Below are positions 50,290 through 63,713 of a stretch of 64,000 nucleotides of DNA, in pieces. This stretch comes from Aulostomus chinensis (lineage: Eukaryota; Chordata; Actinopteri; Syngnathiformes; Aulostomidae), in assembly GCA_037954235.1 (NCBI GenBank), contig JBBMOA010000046.1, positions 141,007 through 205,006 of the forward strand. The letters are read 5' to 3'. Numbering within the stretch: position 1 is the first letter of the stretch; the number at the start of each line of letters is the position of its first letter. Both the position numbers and the translations under genes were made by a program. The notes under the pieces are model-generated. The model worked only from the letters and a program-made list of their open reading frames with translations. It did no database searches and was not told where the DNA came from.

Positions 50290-51411
50290 AGAACTCCTGT
50301 ATTTTGATGAAAACTCACTGAAATCAAGCTGTAACTTCAAGTTTATGCATCTTTCTATGCTTTCAGGTTGAAACTTGACTGAAAACTCACTTTGAACAAA
50401 AGTTATGGCTGTTCTGTGTCGCAGGTCACAAATAGCGTTTTCTCAGCGAGACAAGGCCAAAATGAACACTTCATGCAGAACTCCTGTATTTTGATGAAAA
50501 CTCACTGAAATCAAGCTGTAACTTCAAGTTTATGCATCTTTCTTTGCTTTCAGGTTGAAACTTGACTGAAAACTCACTTTGAACAAAAGTTATGGCATTT
50601 TTGTATCACAGGTCACAAATAGTGTTTTCTCAGCGAGAGAAGGCCAAAATGAACACTTCATGCAGAACTCCTGTATTTTGATGAAAACTCACTGAAATCA
50701 AGCTGTAACTTCAAGTTTATGCATCTTTCTATGCTTTCAGGTTGAAACTTGAATGAAAACTCACTTTGAACAAAAGTTATGGCATTTTTGTATCACAGGT
50801 CACAAATAGTGTTTTCTCAGCGAGAGAAGGCCAAAATGAACACTTCATGCAGAACTCCTGTATTTTGATGAAAACTCACTGAAATCAAGCTGTAACTTCA
50901 AGTTTATGCATCTTTCTATGCTTTCAGGTTGAAACTTGACTGAAAACTCACTTTGAACAAAAGTTATGGCATTTTTGTATCACAGGTCACAAATAGTGTT
51001 TTCTCAGCGAGAGAAGGCCAAAATGAACACTTCATGCAGAACTCCTGTATTTTGATGAAAACTCACTGAAATCAAGCTGTAACTTCAAGTTTATGCATCT
51101 TTCTATGTTTTCAGGTTGAAACTTGACTGAAAACTCACTTTGAACAAAAGTTATGGCATTTTTGTATCACAGGTCACAAATAGTGTTTTCTCAGCGAGAG
51201 AAGGCCAAAATGAACACTTCATGCAGAACTCCTGTATTTTGATGAAAACTCACTGAAATCAAGCTGTAACTTCAAGTTTATGCATCTTTCTATGCTTTCA
51301 GGTTGAAACTTGACTGAAAACTCACTTTGAACAAAAGTTATGGCATTTTCTTATCACAGGTCACAAATAGTGTTTTCTCAGCGAGAGAAGGCCAAAATGA
51401 ACACTTCATGC

Positions 51412-53094
51412 AGAACTCCTGTATTTTGATGAAAACTCACTGAAATCAAGCTGTAACTTCAAGTTTATGCATCTTTCTATGCTTTCAGGTTGAAACTTGA
51501 ATGAAAACTCACTATGAACAAAAGTTATGGCATTTTTGTATCACAGGTCACAAATAGCGTTTTCTCAGCGAGAGAAGGCCAAAATGAACACTTCATGCAG
51601 AACTCCTGTATTTTGATGAAAACTCACTGAAATCAAGCTGTAACTTCAAGTTTATGCATCTTTCTATGCTTTCAGGTTGAAACTTGACTGAAAACTAACT
51701 TTGAACAAAAGTTATGGCTGTTCTGTGTCGCAGGTCACAAATAGCGTTTTCTCAGCGAGACAAGGCCAAAATGAACACTTCATGCAGAACTCCTGTATTT
51801 TGATGAAAACTCACTGAAATCAAGCTGTAACTTCAAGTTTATGCATCTTTCTATGCTTTCAGGTTGAAACTTGACTGAAAACTCACTTTGAACAAAAGTT
51901 ATGGCATTTTTGTATCACAGGTCACAAATAGTGTTTTCTCAGCGAGAGAAGGCCAAAATGAACACTTCATGCAGAACTCCTGTATTTTGATGAAAACTCA
52001 CTGAAATCAAGCTGTAACTTCAAGTATATGCATCTTTCTATGCTTTCAGGTTGAAACTTGACTGAAAACTCACTTTGAACAAAAGTTATGGCATTTTTGT
52101 ATCACAGGTCACAAATAGTGTTTTCTCAGCGAGAGAAGGCCAAAATGAACACTTCATGCAGAACTCCTGTATTTTGATGAAAACTCACTGAAATCAAGCT
52201 GTAACTTCAAGTTTATGCATCTTTCTATGCTTTCAGGTTGAAACTTGACTGAAAACTCACTTTGAACAAAAGTTATGGCATTTTTGTATCACAGGTCACA
52301 AATAGTATTTTCTCAGCGAGAGAAGGCCAAAATGAACACTTCATGCAGAACTCCTGTATTTTGATGAAAACTCACTGAAATCAAGCTGTAACTTCAAGTT
52401 TGTGCATCTTTCTATGCTTTCAGGTTGAAACTTGATAGAAAACTCACTTTGAACAAAAGTTATGGCTGTTCTGTGTCGCAGGTCACAAATAGCGTTTTCT
52501 CAGCGAGAGAAGGCCAAAATGAACACTTCATGCAGAACTCCTGTATTTTGATGAAAACTCACTGAAATCAAGCTGTAACTTCAAGTTTGTGCATCTTTCT
52601 ATGCTTTCAGGTTGAAACTTGATAGAAAACTCACTTTGAACAAAAGTTATGGCTGTTCTGTGTCGCAGGTCACAAATAGCGTTTTCTCAGCGAGAGAAGG
52701 CCAAAATGAACACTTCATGCAGAACTCCTGTATTTTGATGAAAACTCACTGAAATCAAGCTGTAACTTCAAGTTTATGCATCTTTCTATGCTTTCAGGTT
52801 GAAACTTGACTGAAAACTCACTTTGAACAAAAGTTATGGCATTTTTGTATCACAGGTCACAAATAGTGTTTTCTCAGCGAGAGAAGGCCAAAATGAACAC
52901 TTCATGCAGAACTCCTGTATTTTGATGAAAACTCACTGAAATCAAGCTGTAACTTCAAGTTTATGCATCTTTCTATGCTTTCAGGTTGAAACTTGACTGA
53001 AAACTCACTTTGAACAAAAGTTATGGCATTTTTGTATCACAGGTCACAAATAGTGTTTTCTCAGCGAGAGAAGGCCAAAATGAACACTTCATGC
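51412..53094 (+). repeat. 9-monomer block, copy 2 (15-monomer offset)
   Basis: This repeats the block at 48607, including the doubled AGTTTGTGC/GATAGAAAAC monomer (52347 and 52534). I saw no internal difference at the marker sites. The adjacent six-monomer run before it (50290-51411: GAGACAAGG, CTTTCTTTGC, TTGAATGAAAAC, consensus, CTATGTTTTC, TTTTCTTATC) resembles the run starting at 44493, so this area joins two older sources. Confidence 0.9.
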
Positions 53095-56000
53095 AGAACT
53101 CCTGTATTTTGATGAAAACTCACTGAAATCAAGCTGTAACTTCAAGTTTATGCATCTTTCTATGCTTTCAGGTTGAAACTTGACTGAAAACTCACTTTGA
53201 ACAAAAGTTATGGCTGTTCTGTGTCGCAGGTCACAAATAGTGTTTTCTCAGCGAGAGAAGGCCAAAATGAACACTTCATGCAGAACTCCTGTATTTTGAT
53301 GAAAACTCACTGAAATCAAGCTGTAACTTCAAGTTTATGCATCTTTCTATGCTTTCAGGTTGAAACTTGACTGAAAACTCACTTTGAACAAAAGTTATGG
53401 CATTTTTGTATCACAGGTCACAAATAGTGTTTTCTCAGCGAGAGAAGGCCAAAATGAACACTTCATGCAGAACTCCTGTATTTTGATGAAAACTCACTGA
53501 AATCAAGCTGTAACTTCAAGTTTATGCATCTTTCTATGCTTTCAGGTTGAAACTTGACTGAAAACTCACTTTGAACAAAAGTTATGGCATTTTTGTATCA
53601 CAGGTCACAAATAGTGTTTTCTCAGCGAGAGAAGGCCAAAATGAACACTTCATGCAGAACTCCTGTATTTTGATGAAAACTCACTGAAATCAAGCTGTAA
53701 CTTCAAGTTTATGCATCTTTCTATGCTTTCAGGTTGAAACTTGACTGAAAACTCACTTTGAACAAAAGTTATGGCATTTTTGTATCACAGGTCACAAATA
53801 GTGTTTTCTCAGCGAGAGAAGGCCAAAATGAACACTTCATGCAGAACTCCTGTATTTTGATGAAAACTCACTGAAATCAAGCTGTAACTTCAAGTTTATG
53901 CATCTTTCTATGCTTTCAGGTTGAAACTTGACTGAAAACTCACTTTGAACAAAAGTTATGGCATTTTTGTATCACAGGTCACAAATAGTGTTTTCTCAGC
54001 GAGAGAAGGCCAAAATGAACACTTCATGCAGAACTCCTGTATTTTGATGAAAACTCACTGAAATCAAGCTGTAACTTCAAGTTTATGCATCTTTCTATGC
54101 TTTCAGGTTGAAACTTGACTGAAAACTCACTTTGAACAAAAGTTATGGCATTTTTCTATCACAGGTCACAAATAGTGTTTTCTCAGCGAGAGAAGGCCAA
54201 AATGAACACTTCATGCAGAACTCCTGTATTTTGATGAAAACTCACTGAAATCAAGCTGTAACTTCAAGTTTATGCATCTTTCTATGCTTTCAGGTTGAAA
54301 CTTGACTGAAAACTCACTTTGAACAAAAGTTATGTCATTTTTGTATCACAGGTCACAAATAGTGTTTTCTCAGCGAGAGAAGGCCAAAATGAACACTTCA
54401 TGCAGAACTCCTGTATTTTGATGAAAACTCACTGAAATCAAGCTGTAACTTCAAGTTTATGCATCTTTCTATGCTTTCAGGTTGAAACTTGACTGAAAAC
54501 TCACTTTGAACAAAAGTTATGGCATTTTTGTATCACAGGTCACAAATAGTGTTTTCTCAGCGAGAGAAGGCCAAAATGAACACTTCATGCAGAACTCTTG
54601 TATTTTGATGAAAACTCACTGAAATCAAGCTGTAACTTCAAGTTTATGCATCTTTCTATGCTTTCAGGTTGAAACTTGACTGAAAACTCACTTTGAACAA
54701 AAGTTATGGCATTTTTGTATCACAGGTCAAGAATAGTGTTTTCTCAGCGAGAGAAGGCCAAAATGAACACTTCATGCAGAACTCTTGTATTTTGATGAAA
54801 ACTCACTGAAATCAAGCTGTAACTTCAAGTTTATGCATCTTTCTATGCTTTCAGGTTGAAACTTGACAGAAAACTCACTTTGAACAAAAGTTATGGCTGT
54901 TCTGTGTCGCAGGTCACAAATAGTGTTTTCTCAGCGAGAGAAGGCCAAAATGAACACTTCATGCAGAACTCCTGTATTTTGATGAAAACTCACTGAAATC
55001 AAGCTGTAACTTCAAGTTTATGCATCTTTCTATGCTTTCAGGTTGAAACTTGACAGAAAACTCACTTTGAACAAAAGTTATGGCTGTTCTGTGTCGCAGG
55101 TCACAAATAGCGTTTTCTCAGCGAGAGAAGGCCAAAATGAACACTTCATGCAGAACTCCTGTATTTTGATGAAAACTCACTGAAATCAAGCTGTAACTTC
55201 AAGTTTATGCATCTTTCTATGCTTTCAGGTTGAAACTTGACTGAAAACTCACTTTGAACAAAAGTTATGGCATTTTTGTATCACAGGTCACAAATAGTGT
55301 TTTCTCAGCGAGAGAAGGCCAAAATGAACACTTCATGCAGAACTCCTGTATTTTGATGAAAACTCACTGAAATCAAGCTGTAACTTCAAGTTTATGCATC
55401 TTTCTATGCTTTCAGGTTGAAACTTGACTGAAAACTCACTTTGAACAAAAGTTATGGAATTTTTGTATCACAGGTCACAAATAGTGTTTTCTCAGCGAGA
55501 GAAGGCCAAAATGAACACTTCATGCAGAACTCCTGTATTTTGATGAAAACTCACTGAAATCAAGCTGTAACTTCAAGTTTATGCATCTTTCTATGCTTTC
55601 AGGTTGAAACTTGACTGAAAACTCACTTTGAACAAAAGTTATGGCATTTTTGCATCACAGGTCACAAATAGTGTTTTCTCAGCGAGAGAAGGCCAAAATG
55701 AACACTTCATGCAGAACTCCTGTATTTTGATGAAAACTCACTGAAATCAAGCTGTAACTTCAAGTTTATGCATCTTTCTATGCTTTCAGGTTGAAACTTG
55801 ACTGAAAACTCACTTTGAACAAAAGTTATGGCTGTTCTGTGTCGCAGGTCACAAATAGCGTTTTCTCAGCGAGAGAAGGCCAAAATGAACACTTCATGCA
55901 GAACTCCTGTATTTTGATGAAAACTCACTGAAATCAAGCTGTAACTTCAAGTTTATGCATCTTTCTATGCTTTCAGGTTGAAACTTGACTGAAAACTCAC

Positions 56001-57208
56001 TTTGAACAAAAGTTATGGCATTTTTGTATCACAGGTCACAAATAGTGTTTTCTCAGCGAGAGAAGGCCAAAATGAACACTTCATGCAGAACTCCTGTATT
56101 TTGATGAAAACTCACTGAAATCAAGCTGTAACTTCAAGTTTATGCATCTTTCTATGCTTTCAGGTTGAAACTTGACTGAAAACTCACTTTGAACAAAAGT
56201 TATGGCATTTTTGTATCACAGGTCACAAATAGTGTTTTCTCAGCGAGAGAAGGCCAAAATGAACACTTCATGCAGAACTCCTGTATTTTGATGAAAACTC
56301 ACTGAAATCAAGCTGTAACTTCAAGTTTATGCATCTTTCTATGCTTTCAGGTTGAAACTTGACTGAAAACTCACTTTGAACAAAAGTTATGGCATTTTTG
56401 CATCACAGGTCACAAATACTGTTTTCTCAGCGAGAGAAGGCCAAAATGAACACTTCATGCAGAACTCCTGTATTTTGATGAAAACTCACTGAAATCAAGC
56501 TGTAACTTCAAGTTTATGCATCTTTCTATGCTTTCAGGTTGAAACTTGACTGAAAACTCACTTTGAACAAAAGTTATGGCTGTTCTGTGTCGCAGGTCAC
56601 AAATAGCGTTTTCTCAGCGAGAGAAGGCCAAAATGAACACTTCATGCAGAACTCCTGTATTTTGATGAAAACTCACTGAAATCAAGCTGTAACTTCAAGT
56701 TTATGCATCTTTCAATGCTTTCAGGTTGAAACTTGACTGAAAACTCACTTTGAACAAAAGTTATGGCATTTTTGTATCACAGGTCACAAATAGTGTTTTC
56801 TCAGCGAGAGAAGGCCAAAATGAACACTTCATGCAGAACTCCTGTATTTTGATGAAAACTCACTGAAATCAAGCTGTAACTTCAAGTTTATGCATCTTTC
56901 TATGCTTTCAGGTTGAAACTTGACTGAAAACTCACTTTGAACAAAAGTTATGGCATTTTTGTATCACAGGTCACAAATAGTGTTTTCTCAGCGAGAGAAG
57001 GCCAAAATGAACACTTCATGCAGAACTCCTGTATTTTGATGAAAACTCACTGAAATCATGCTGTAACTTCAAGTTTATGCATCTTTCTATGCTTTCAGGT
57101 TGAAACTTGACTGAAAACTCACTTTGAACAAAAGTTATGGCATTTTTGTATCACAGGTCACAAATAGTGCTTTCTCAGCGAGAGAAGGCCAAAATGAACA
57201 CTTCATGC

Positions 57209-58704
57209 AGAACTCCTGTATTTTGATGAAAACTCACTGAAATCAAGCTGTAACTTCAAGTTTATGCATCTTTCTATGCTTTCAGGTTGAAACTTGACTG
57301 AAAATTCACTTTGAACAAAAGTTATGGCATTTTTGTATCACAGGTCACAAATAGCGTTTTCTCAGCGAGAGAAGGCCAAAATGAACACTTCATGCAGAAC
57401 TCCTGTATTTTGATGAAAACTCACTGAAATCAAGCTGTAACTTCAAGTTTATGCATCTTTCTATGCTTTCAGGTTGAAACTTGACTGAAAACTCACTTTG
57501 AACAAAAGTTATGGCATTTTTGTATCACAGGTTACAAATAGTGTTTTCTCAGCGAGAGAAGGCCAAAATGAACACTTCATGCAGAACTCCTGTATTTTGA
57601 TGAAAACTCACTGAAATCAAGCTGTAACTTCAAGTTTATGCATCTTTCTATGCTTTCAGGTTGAAACTTGACAGAAAACTCACTTTGAACAAAAGTTATG
57701 GCTGTTCTTTGTCGCAGGTCACAAATAGTGTTTTCTCAGCGAGAGAAGGCCAAAATGAACACTTCATGCAGAACTCCTGTATTTTGATGAAAACTCACTG
57801 AAATCAAGCTGTAACTTCAAGTTTATGCATCTTTCTATGCTTTCAGGTTGAAACTTGACTGAAAACTCACTTTGAACAAAAGTTATGGCTGTTCTGTGTC
57901 GCAGGTCACAAATAGCGTTTTCTCAGCGAGAGAAGGCCAAAATGAACACTTCATGCAGAACTCCTGTATTTTGATGAAAACTCACTGAAATCAAGCTGTA
58001 ACTTCAAGTTTATGCATCTTTCTATGCTTTCAGGTTGAAACTTGACTGAAAACTCACTTTGAACAAAAGTTATGGCATTTTTGTATCACAGGTCACAAAT
58101 AGTGTTTTCTCAGCGAGAGAAGGCCAAAATGAACACTTCATGCAGAACTCCTGTATTTTGATGAAAACTCACTGAAATCAAGCTGTAACTTCAAGTTTAT
58201 GCATCTTTCTATGCTTTCAGGTTGAAACTTGACTGAAAACTCACTTTGAACAAAAGTTATGGCATTTTTGTATCACAGGTCACAAATAGTGTTTTCTCAG
58301 CGAGAGAAGGCCAAAATGAACACTTCATGCAGAACTCCTGTATTTTGATGAAAACTCACTGAAATCAAGCTGTAACTTCAAGTTTATGCATCTTTCTATG
58401 CTTTCAGGTTGAAACTTGACTGAAAACTCACTTTGAACAAAAGTTATGGCATTTTTGTATCACAGGTCACAAATAGTGTTTTCTCAGCGAGAGAAGGCCA
58501 AAAAGAACACTTCATGCAGAACTCCTGTATTTTGATGAAAACTCACTGAAATCAAGCTGTAACTTCAAGTTTATGCATCTTTCCATGCTTTCAGGTTGAA
58601 ACTTGACTGAAAATTCACTTTGAACAAAAGTTATGGCATTTTTGTATCACAGGTCACAAATAGCGTTTTCTCAGCGAGAGAAGGCCAAAATGAACACTTC
58701 ATGC
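57209..58704 (+). repeat. 8-monomer block in domain 4, copy 1 (17-monomer offset)
   Basis: Order: AAATTCACT with C at p147; GGTTACAAATAG; A at p91 with TTCTTTGTCG and T at p147; TGTTCTGTGTCG with C at p147; three consensus-like monomers, the third ending in AAAAAGAACAC; TTTCCATGC with AAATTCACT. The same order returns 3179 bp later at 60388. Confidence 0.88.
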
Positions 58705-59452
58705 AGAACTCCTGTATTTTGATGAAAACTCACTGAAATCAAGCTGTAACTTCAAGTTTATGCATCTTTCTATGCTTTCAGGTTGAAACTTGACAGAAAA
58801 CTCACTTTGAACAAAAGTTATGGCATTTTTGTATCACAGGTCACAAATAGTGTTTTCTCAGCGAGAGAAGGCCAAAATGAACACTTCATGCAGAACTCCT
58901 GTATTTTGATGAAAACTCACTGAAATCAAGCTGTAACTTCAAGTTTATGCATCTTTCTATGCTTTCAGGTTGAAACTTGACTGAAAACTCACTTTGAACA
59001 AAAGTTATGGCTGTTCTGTGTCGCAGGTCACAAATAGCGTTTTCTCAGCGAGAGAAGGCCAAAATGAACACTTCATGCAGAACTCCTGTATTTTGATGAA
59101 AACTCACTGAAATCAAGCTGTAACTTCAAGTTTATGCATCTTTCTATGCTTTCAGGTTGAAACTTGACTGAAAACTCACTTTGAACAAAAGTTATGGCAT
59201 TTTTGTATCACAGGTCACAAATAGTGTTTTCTCAGCGAGAGAAGGCCAAAATGAACACTTCATGCAGAACTCCTGTATTTTGATGAAAACTCACTGAAAT
59301 CAAGCTGTAACTTCAAGTTTATGCATCTTTCTATGCTTTCAGGTTGAAACTTGACTGAAAACTCACTTTGAACAAAAGTTATGGCATTTTTGTATCACAG
59401 GTCACAAATAGTGTTTTCTCAGCGAGAGAAGGCCAAAATGAACACTTCATGC

Positions 59453-60387
59453 AGAACTCCTGTATTTTGATGAAAACTCACTGAAATCAAGCTGTAACTT
59501 CAAGTTTATGCATCTTTCTATGCTTTCAGGTTGAAACTTGACTGAAAATTCACTTTGAACAAAAGTTATGGCATTTTTGTATCACAGGTCACAAATAGCG
59601 TTTTCTCAGCGAGAGAAGGCCAAAATGAACACTTCATGCAGAACTCTTGTATTTTGATGAAAACTCACTGAAATCAAGCTGTAACTTCAAGTTTATGCAT
59701 CTTTCTATGCTTTCAGGTTGAAACTTGACTGAAAACTCACTTTGAACAAAAGTTATGGCATTTTTGTATCACAGGTTACAAATAGTGTTTTCTCAGCGAG
59801 AGAAGGCCAAAATGAACACTTCATGCAGAACTCCTGTATTTTGATGAAAACTCACTGAAATCAAGCTATAACTTCAAGTTTATGCATCTTTCTATGCTTT
59901 CAGGTTGAAACTTGACAGAAAACTCACTTTGAACAAAAGTTATGGCTTTTCTTTGTCGCAGGTCACAAATACTGTTTTCTCAGCGAGAGAAGGCCAAAAT
60001 GAACACTTCATGCAGAACTCCTGTATTTTGATGAAAACTCACTGAAATCAAGCTGTAACTTCAAGTTTATGCATCTTTCTATGCTTTCAGGTTGAAACTT
60101 GACTGAAAACTCACTTTGAACAAAAGTTATGGCATTTTTGTATCACAGGTCACAAATAGTGTTTTCTCAGCGAGAGAAGGCCAAAATGAACACTTCATGC
60201 AGAACTCCTGTATTTTGATGAAAACTCACTGAAATCAAGCTGTAACTTCAAGTTTATGCATCTTTCTATGCTTTCAGGTTGAAACTTGACTGAAAACTCA
60301 CTTTGAACAAAAGTTATGGCATTTTTGTATCACAGGTCACAAATAGTGTTTTCTCAGCGAGAGAAGGCCAAAATGAACACTTCATGC
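59453..60387 (+). repeat. 5-monomer unit with the GGCTTTTCTTTGTCG monomer
   Basis: Order: AAATTCACT; AACTCTTGT with GGTTACAAA; GCTATAACTTC with A at p91, GGCTTTTCTTTG and ATACTGTTTT; two consensus-like monomers. Much of this recurs 12 monomers later at 61697-62631 (GGCTTTTC at 59944 and 62188, exactly 2244 bp apart). Confidence 0.8.
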
Positions 60388-61883
60388 AGAACTCCTGTAT
60401 TTTGATGAAAACTCACTGAAATCAAGCTGTAACTTCAAGTTTATGCATCTTTCTATGCTTTCAGGTTGAAACTTGACTGAAAATTCACTTTGAACAAAAG
60501 TTATGGCATTTTTGTATCACAGGTCACAAATAGCGTTTTCTCAGCGAGAGAAGGCCAAAATGAACACTTCATGCAGAACTCCTGTATTTTGATGAAAACT
60601 CACTGAAATCAAGCTGTAACTTCAAGTTTATGCATCTTTCTATGCTTTCAGGTTGAAACTTGACTGAAAACTCACTTTGAACAAAAGTTATGGCATTTTT
60701 GTATCACAGGTTACAAATAGTGTTTTCTCAGCGAGAGAAGGCCAAAATGAACACTTCATGCAGAACTCCTGTATTTTGATGAAAACTCACTGAAATCAAG
60801 CTGTAACTTCAAGTTTATGCATCTTTCTATGCTTTCAGGTTGAAACTTGACAGAAAACTCACTTTGAACAAAAGTTATGGCTGTTCTTTGTCGCAGGTCA
60901 CAAATAGTGTTTTCTCAGCGAGAGAAGGCCAAAATGAACACTTCATGCAGAACTCCTGTATTTTGATGAAAACTCACTGAAATCAAGCTGTAACTTCAAG
61001 TTTATGCATCTTTCTATGCTTTCAGGTTGAAACTTGACTGAAAACTCACTTTGAACAAAAGTTATGGCTGTTCTGTGTCGCAGGTCACAAATAGCGTTTT
61101 CTCAGCGAGAGAAGGCCAAAATGAACACTTCATGCAGAACTCCTGTATTTTGATGAAAACTCACTGAAATCAAGCTGTAACTTCAAGTTTATGCATCTTT
61201 CTATGCTTTCAGGTTGAAACTTGACTGAAAACTCACTTTGAACAAAAGTTATGGCATTTTTGTATCACAGGTCACAAATAGTGTTTTCTCAGCGAGAGAA
61301 GGCCAAAATGAACACTTCATGCAGAACTCCTGTATTTTGATGAAAACTCACTGAAATCAAGCTGTAACTTCAAGTTTATGCATCTTTCTATGCTTTCAGG
61401 TTGAAACTTGACTGAAAACTCACTTTGAACAAAAGTTATGGCATTTTTGTATCACAGGTCACAAATAGTGTTTTCTCAGCGAGAGAAGGCCAAAATGAAC
61501 ACTTCATGCAGAACTCCTGTATTTTGATGAAAACTCACTGAAATCAAGCTGTAACTTCAAGTTTATGCATCTTTCTATGCTTTCAGGTTGAAACTTGACT
61601 GAAAACTCACTTTGAACAAAAGTTATGGCATTTTTGTATCACAGGTCAAAAATAGTGTTTTCTCAGCGAGAGAAGGCCAAAAAGAACACTTCATGCAGAA
61701 CTCCTGTATTTTGATGAAAACTCACTGAAATCAAGCTGTAACTTCAAGTTTATGCATCTTTCCATGCTTTCAGGTTGAAACTTGACTGAAAATTGACTTT
61801 GAACAAAAGTTATGGCATTTTTGTATCACAGGTCACAAATAGCGTTTTCTCAGCGAGAGAAGGCCAAAATGAACACTTCATGC
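60388..61883 (+). repeat. 8-monomer block in domain 4, copy 2 (17-monomer offset)
   Basis: This matches the block at 57209 marker for marker. New differences include GTCAAAAATAG near 61650 and AAATTGACT instead of AAATTCACT near 61793. The intervening nine monomers contain related 5-monomer units starting at 58518 and 59453. Confidence 0.88.
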
Positions 61884-63584
61884 AGAACTCCTGTATTTTG
61901 ATGAAAACTCACTGAAATCAAGCTGTAACTTCAAGTTTATGCATCTTTCTATGCTTTCAGGTTGAAACTTGACTGAAAACTCACTTTGAACAAAAGTTAT
62001 GGCATTTTTGTATCACAGGTTACAAATAGTGTTTTCTCAGCGAGAGAAGGCCAAAATGAACACTTCATGCAGAACTCCTGTATTTTGATGAAAACTCACT
62101 GAAATCAAGCTATAACTTCAAGTTTATGCATCTTTCTATGCTTTCAGGTTGAAACTTGACAGAAAACTCACTTTGAACAAAAGTTATGGCTTTTCTTTGT
62201 CGCAGGTCACAAATACTGTTTTCTCAGCGAGAGAAGGCCAAAATGAACACTTCATGCAGAACTCCTGTATTTTGATGAAAACTCACTGAAATCAAGCTGT
62301 AACTTCAAGTTTATGCATCTTTCTATGCTTTCAGGTTGAAACTTGACTGAAAACTCACTTTGAACAAAAGTTATGGCATTTTTGTATCACAGGTCACAAA
62401 TAGTGTTTTCTCAGCGAGAGAAGGCCAAAATGAACACTTCATGCAGAACTCCTGTATTTTGATGAAAACTCACTGAAATCAAGCTGTAACTTCAAGTTTA
62501 TGCATCTTTCTATGCTTTCAGGTTGAAACTTGACTGAAAACTCACTTTGAACAAAAGTTATGGCATTTTTGTATCACAGGTCACAAATAGTGTTTTCTCA
62601 GCGAGAGAAGGCCAAAATGAACACTTCATGCAGAACTCCTGTATTTTGATGAAAACTCAATGAAATCAAGCTGTAACTTCAAGTTTATGCATCTTTCTAT
62701 GCTTTCAGGTTGAAACTTGACTGAAAACTCACTTTGAACAAAAGTTATGGCATTTTTGTATCACAGTTCACAAATAGCGTTTTCTCAGTGAGAGAAGGCC
62801 AAAATGAACACTTCATGCAGAACTCTTGTATTTTGATGAAAACTCACTGAAATCAAGCTGTAACTTCAAGTTTATGCATCTTTCTATGCTTTCAGGTTGA
62901 AACTTGACTGAAAACTCACTTTGAACAAAAGTTATGGCTGTTCTGTTTCGCAGGTCACAAATAGTGTTTTCTCAGCGAGAGAAGGCCAAAATGAACACTT
63001 CATGCAGAACTCCGGTATTTTGATGAAAACTCACTGAAATCAAGCTGTAACTTCAAGTTTATGCATCTTTCTATGCTTTCAGGTTGAAACTTGACTGAAA
63101 ACTCACTTTGAACAAAAGTTATGGCATTTTTGTATCACAGGTCACAAATAGTGTTTTCTCAGCGAGAGAAGGCCAAAATGAACACTTCATGCAGAACTCC
63201 TGTATTTTGATGAAAACTCACTGAAATCAAGCTGTAACTTCAAGTTTATGCATCTTTCTATGCTTTCAGGTTGAAACTTGACTGAAAACTCACTTTGAAC
63301 AAAAGTTATGGCATTTTTGTATCACAGGTCACAAATAGTGTTTTCTCAGCGAGAGAAGGCCAAAATGAACACTTCATGCAGAACTCCTGTATTTTGATGA
63401 AAACTCACTGAAATCAAGCTGTAACTTCAAGTTTATGCATCTTTCTATGCTTTCAGGTTGAAACTTGACTGAAAACTCACTTTGAACAAAAGTGATGGCA
63501 TTTTTGTATCACAGGTCACAAATAGTGTTTTCTCAGCGAGAGAAGGCCAAAATGAACACTTCATGCAGAACTCCTGTATTTTGA

Positions 63585-63668
63585 TGAAAACTCACTGAAA
63601 TCAAGCTGTAACTTCAAGTTTATGCATCTTTCTATGCTTTCAGGTTGAAACTTGACTGAAAACTCACT
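63585..63668 (+). repeat. Internal 12-bp direct repeat, 72 bp apart
   Basis: TGAAAACTCACT occurs exactly at p19-30 and p91-102 of the monomer. The sequence that follows each copy (GAAATCAAGCTGTAAC and TTGAACAAAAGTTATG) is only loosely alignable. This may be a relic of an older, shorter repeat from which the 187-bp unit was built. Coincidence is not excluded. Confidence 0.6.
63614..63655 (+). other. 8-bp inverted repeat within the monomer
   Basis: TCAAGTTT at p48-55 and AAACTTGA at p82-89 are perfect inverted copies separated by 26 bases, and the spacer begins with most of the ATGCAT palindrome. The pair is present in nearly all monomers. Short dyads are common in satellites and have been proposed to form non-B structures, but nothing here shows that this one is used. 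Confidence 0.5.
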
Positions 63669-63713
63669 TTGAACAAAAGTTATGGCATTTTTGTATCACA
63701 GGTCACAAATAGT

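Larger units (their letters stand above)
39260..53094 (+). repeat. Array domain 3: GAGACAAGG / AGTATATGC / AGTTTGTGC monomers
   Basis: This stretch holds monomers 211-284. Markers are p163 G to C (GAGACAAGG, always with the TGTTCTGTGTCG form, from about 39419 to 51773), AGTATATGC, AGATTATGC, AGTTTGTGC linked to GATAGAAAAC, CTTTCTTTGC, CTATGTTTTC, TTGAATGAAAAC, ACTAACTTTG, CACTATGAAC and TAGTATTTTC. They recur at 8, 15, 17, 19 and 39 monomers. From 40192 to the window end, every monomer start is in exact 187-bp register. Confidence 0.8.

Noticed and set aside
63642..63655. RNA polymerase III B-box-like sequence (GGTTGAAAC)
   Set aside because: It lacks the core GGTTCGANNCC spacing and there is no matching A box, so there is no support for a tRNA- or SINE-derived unit.
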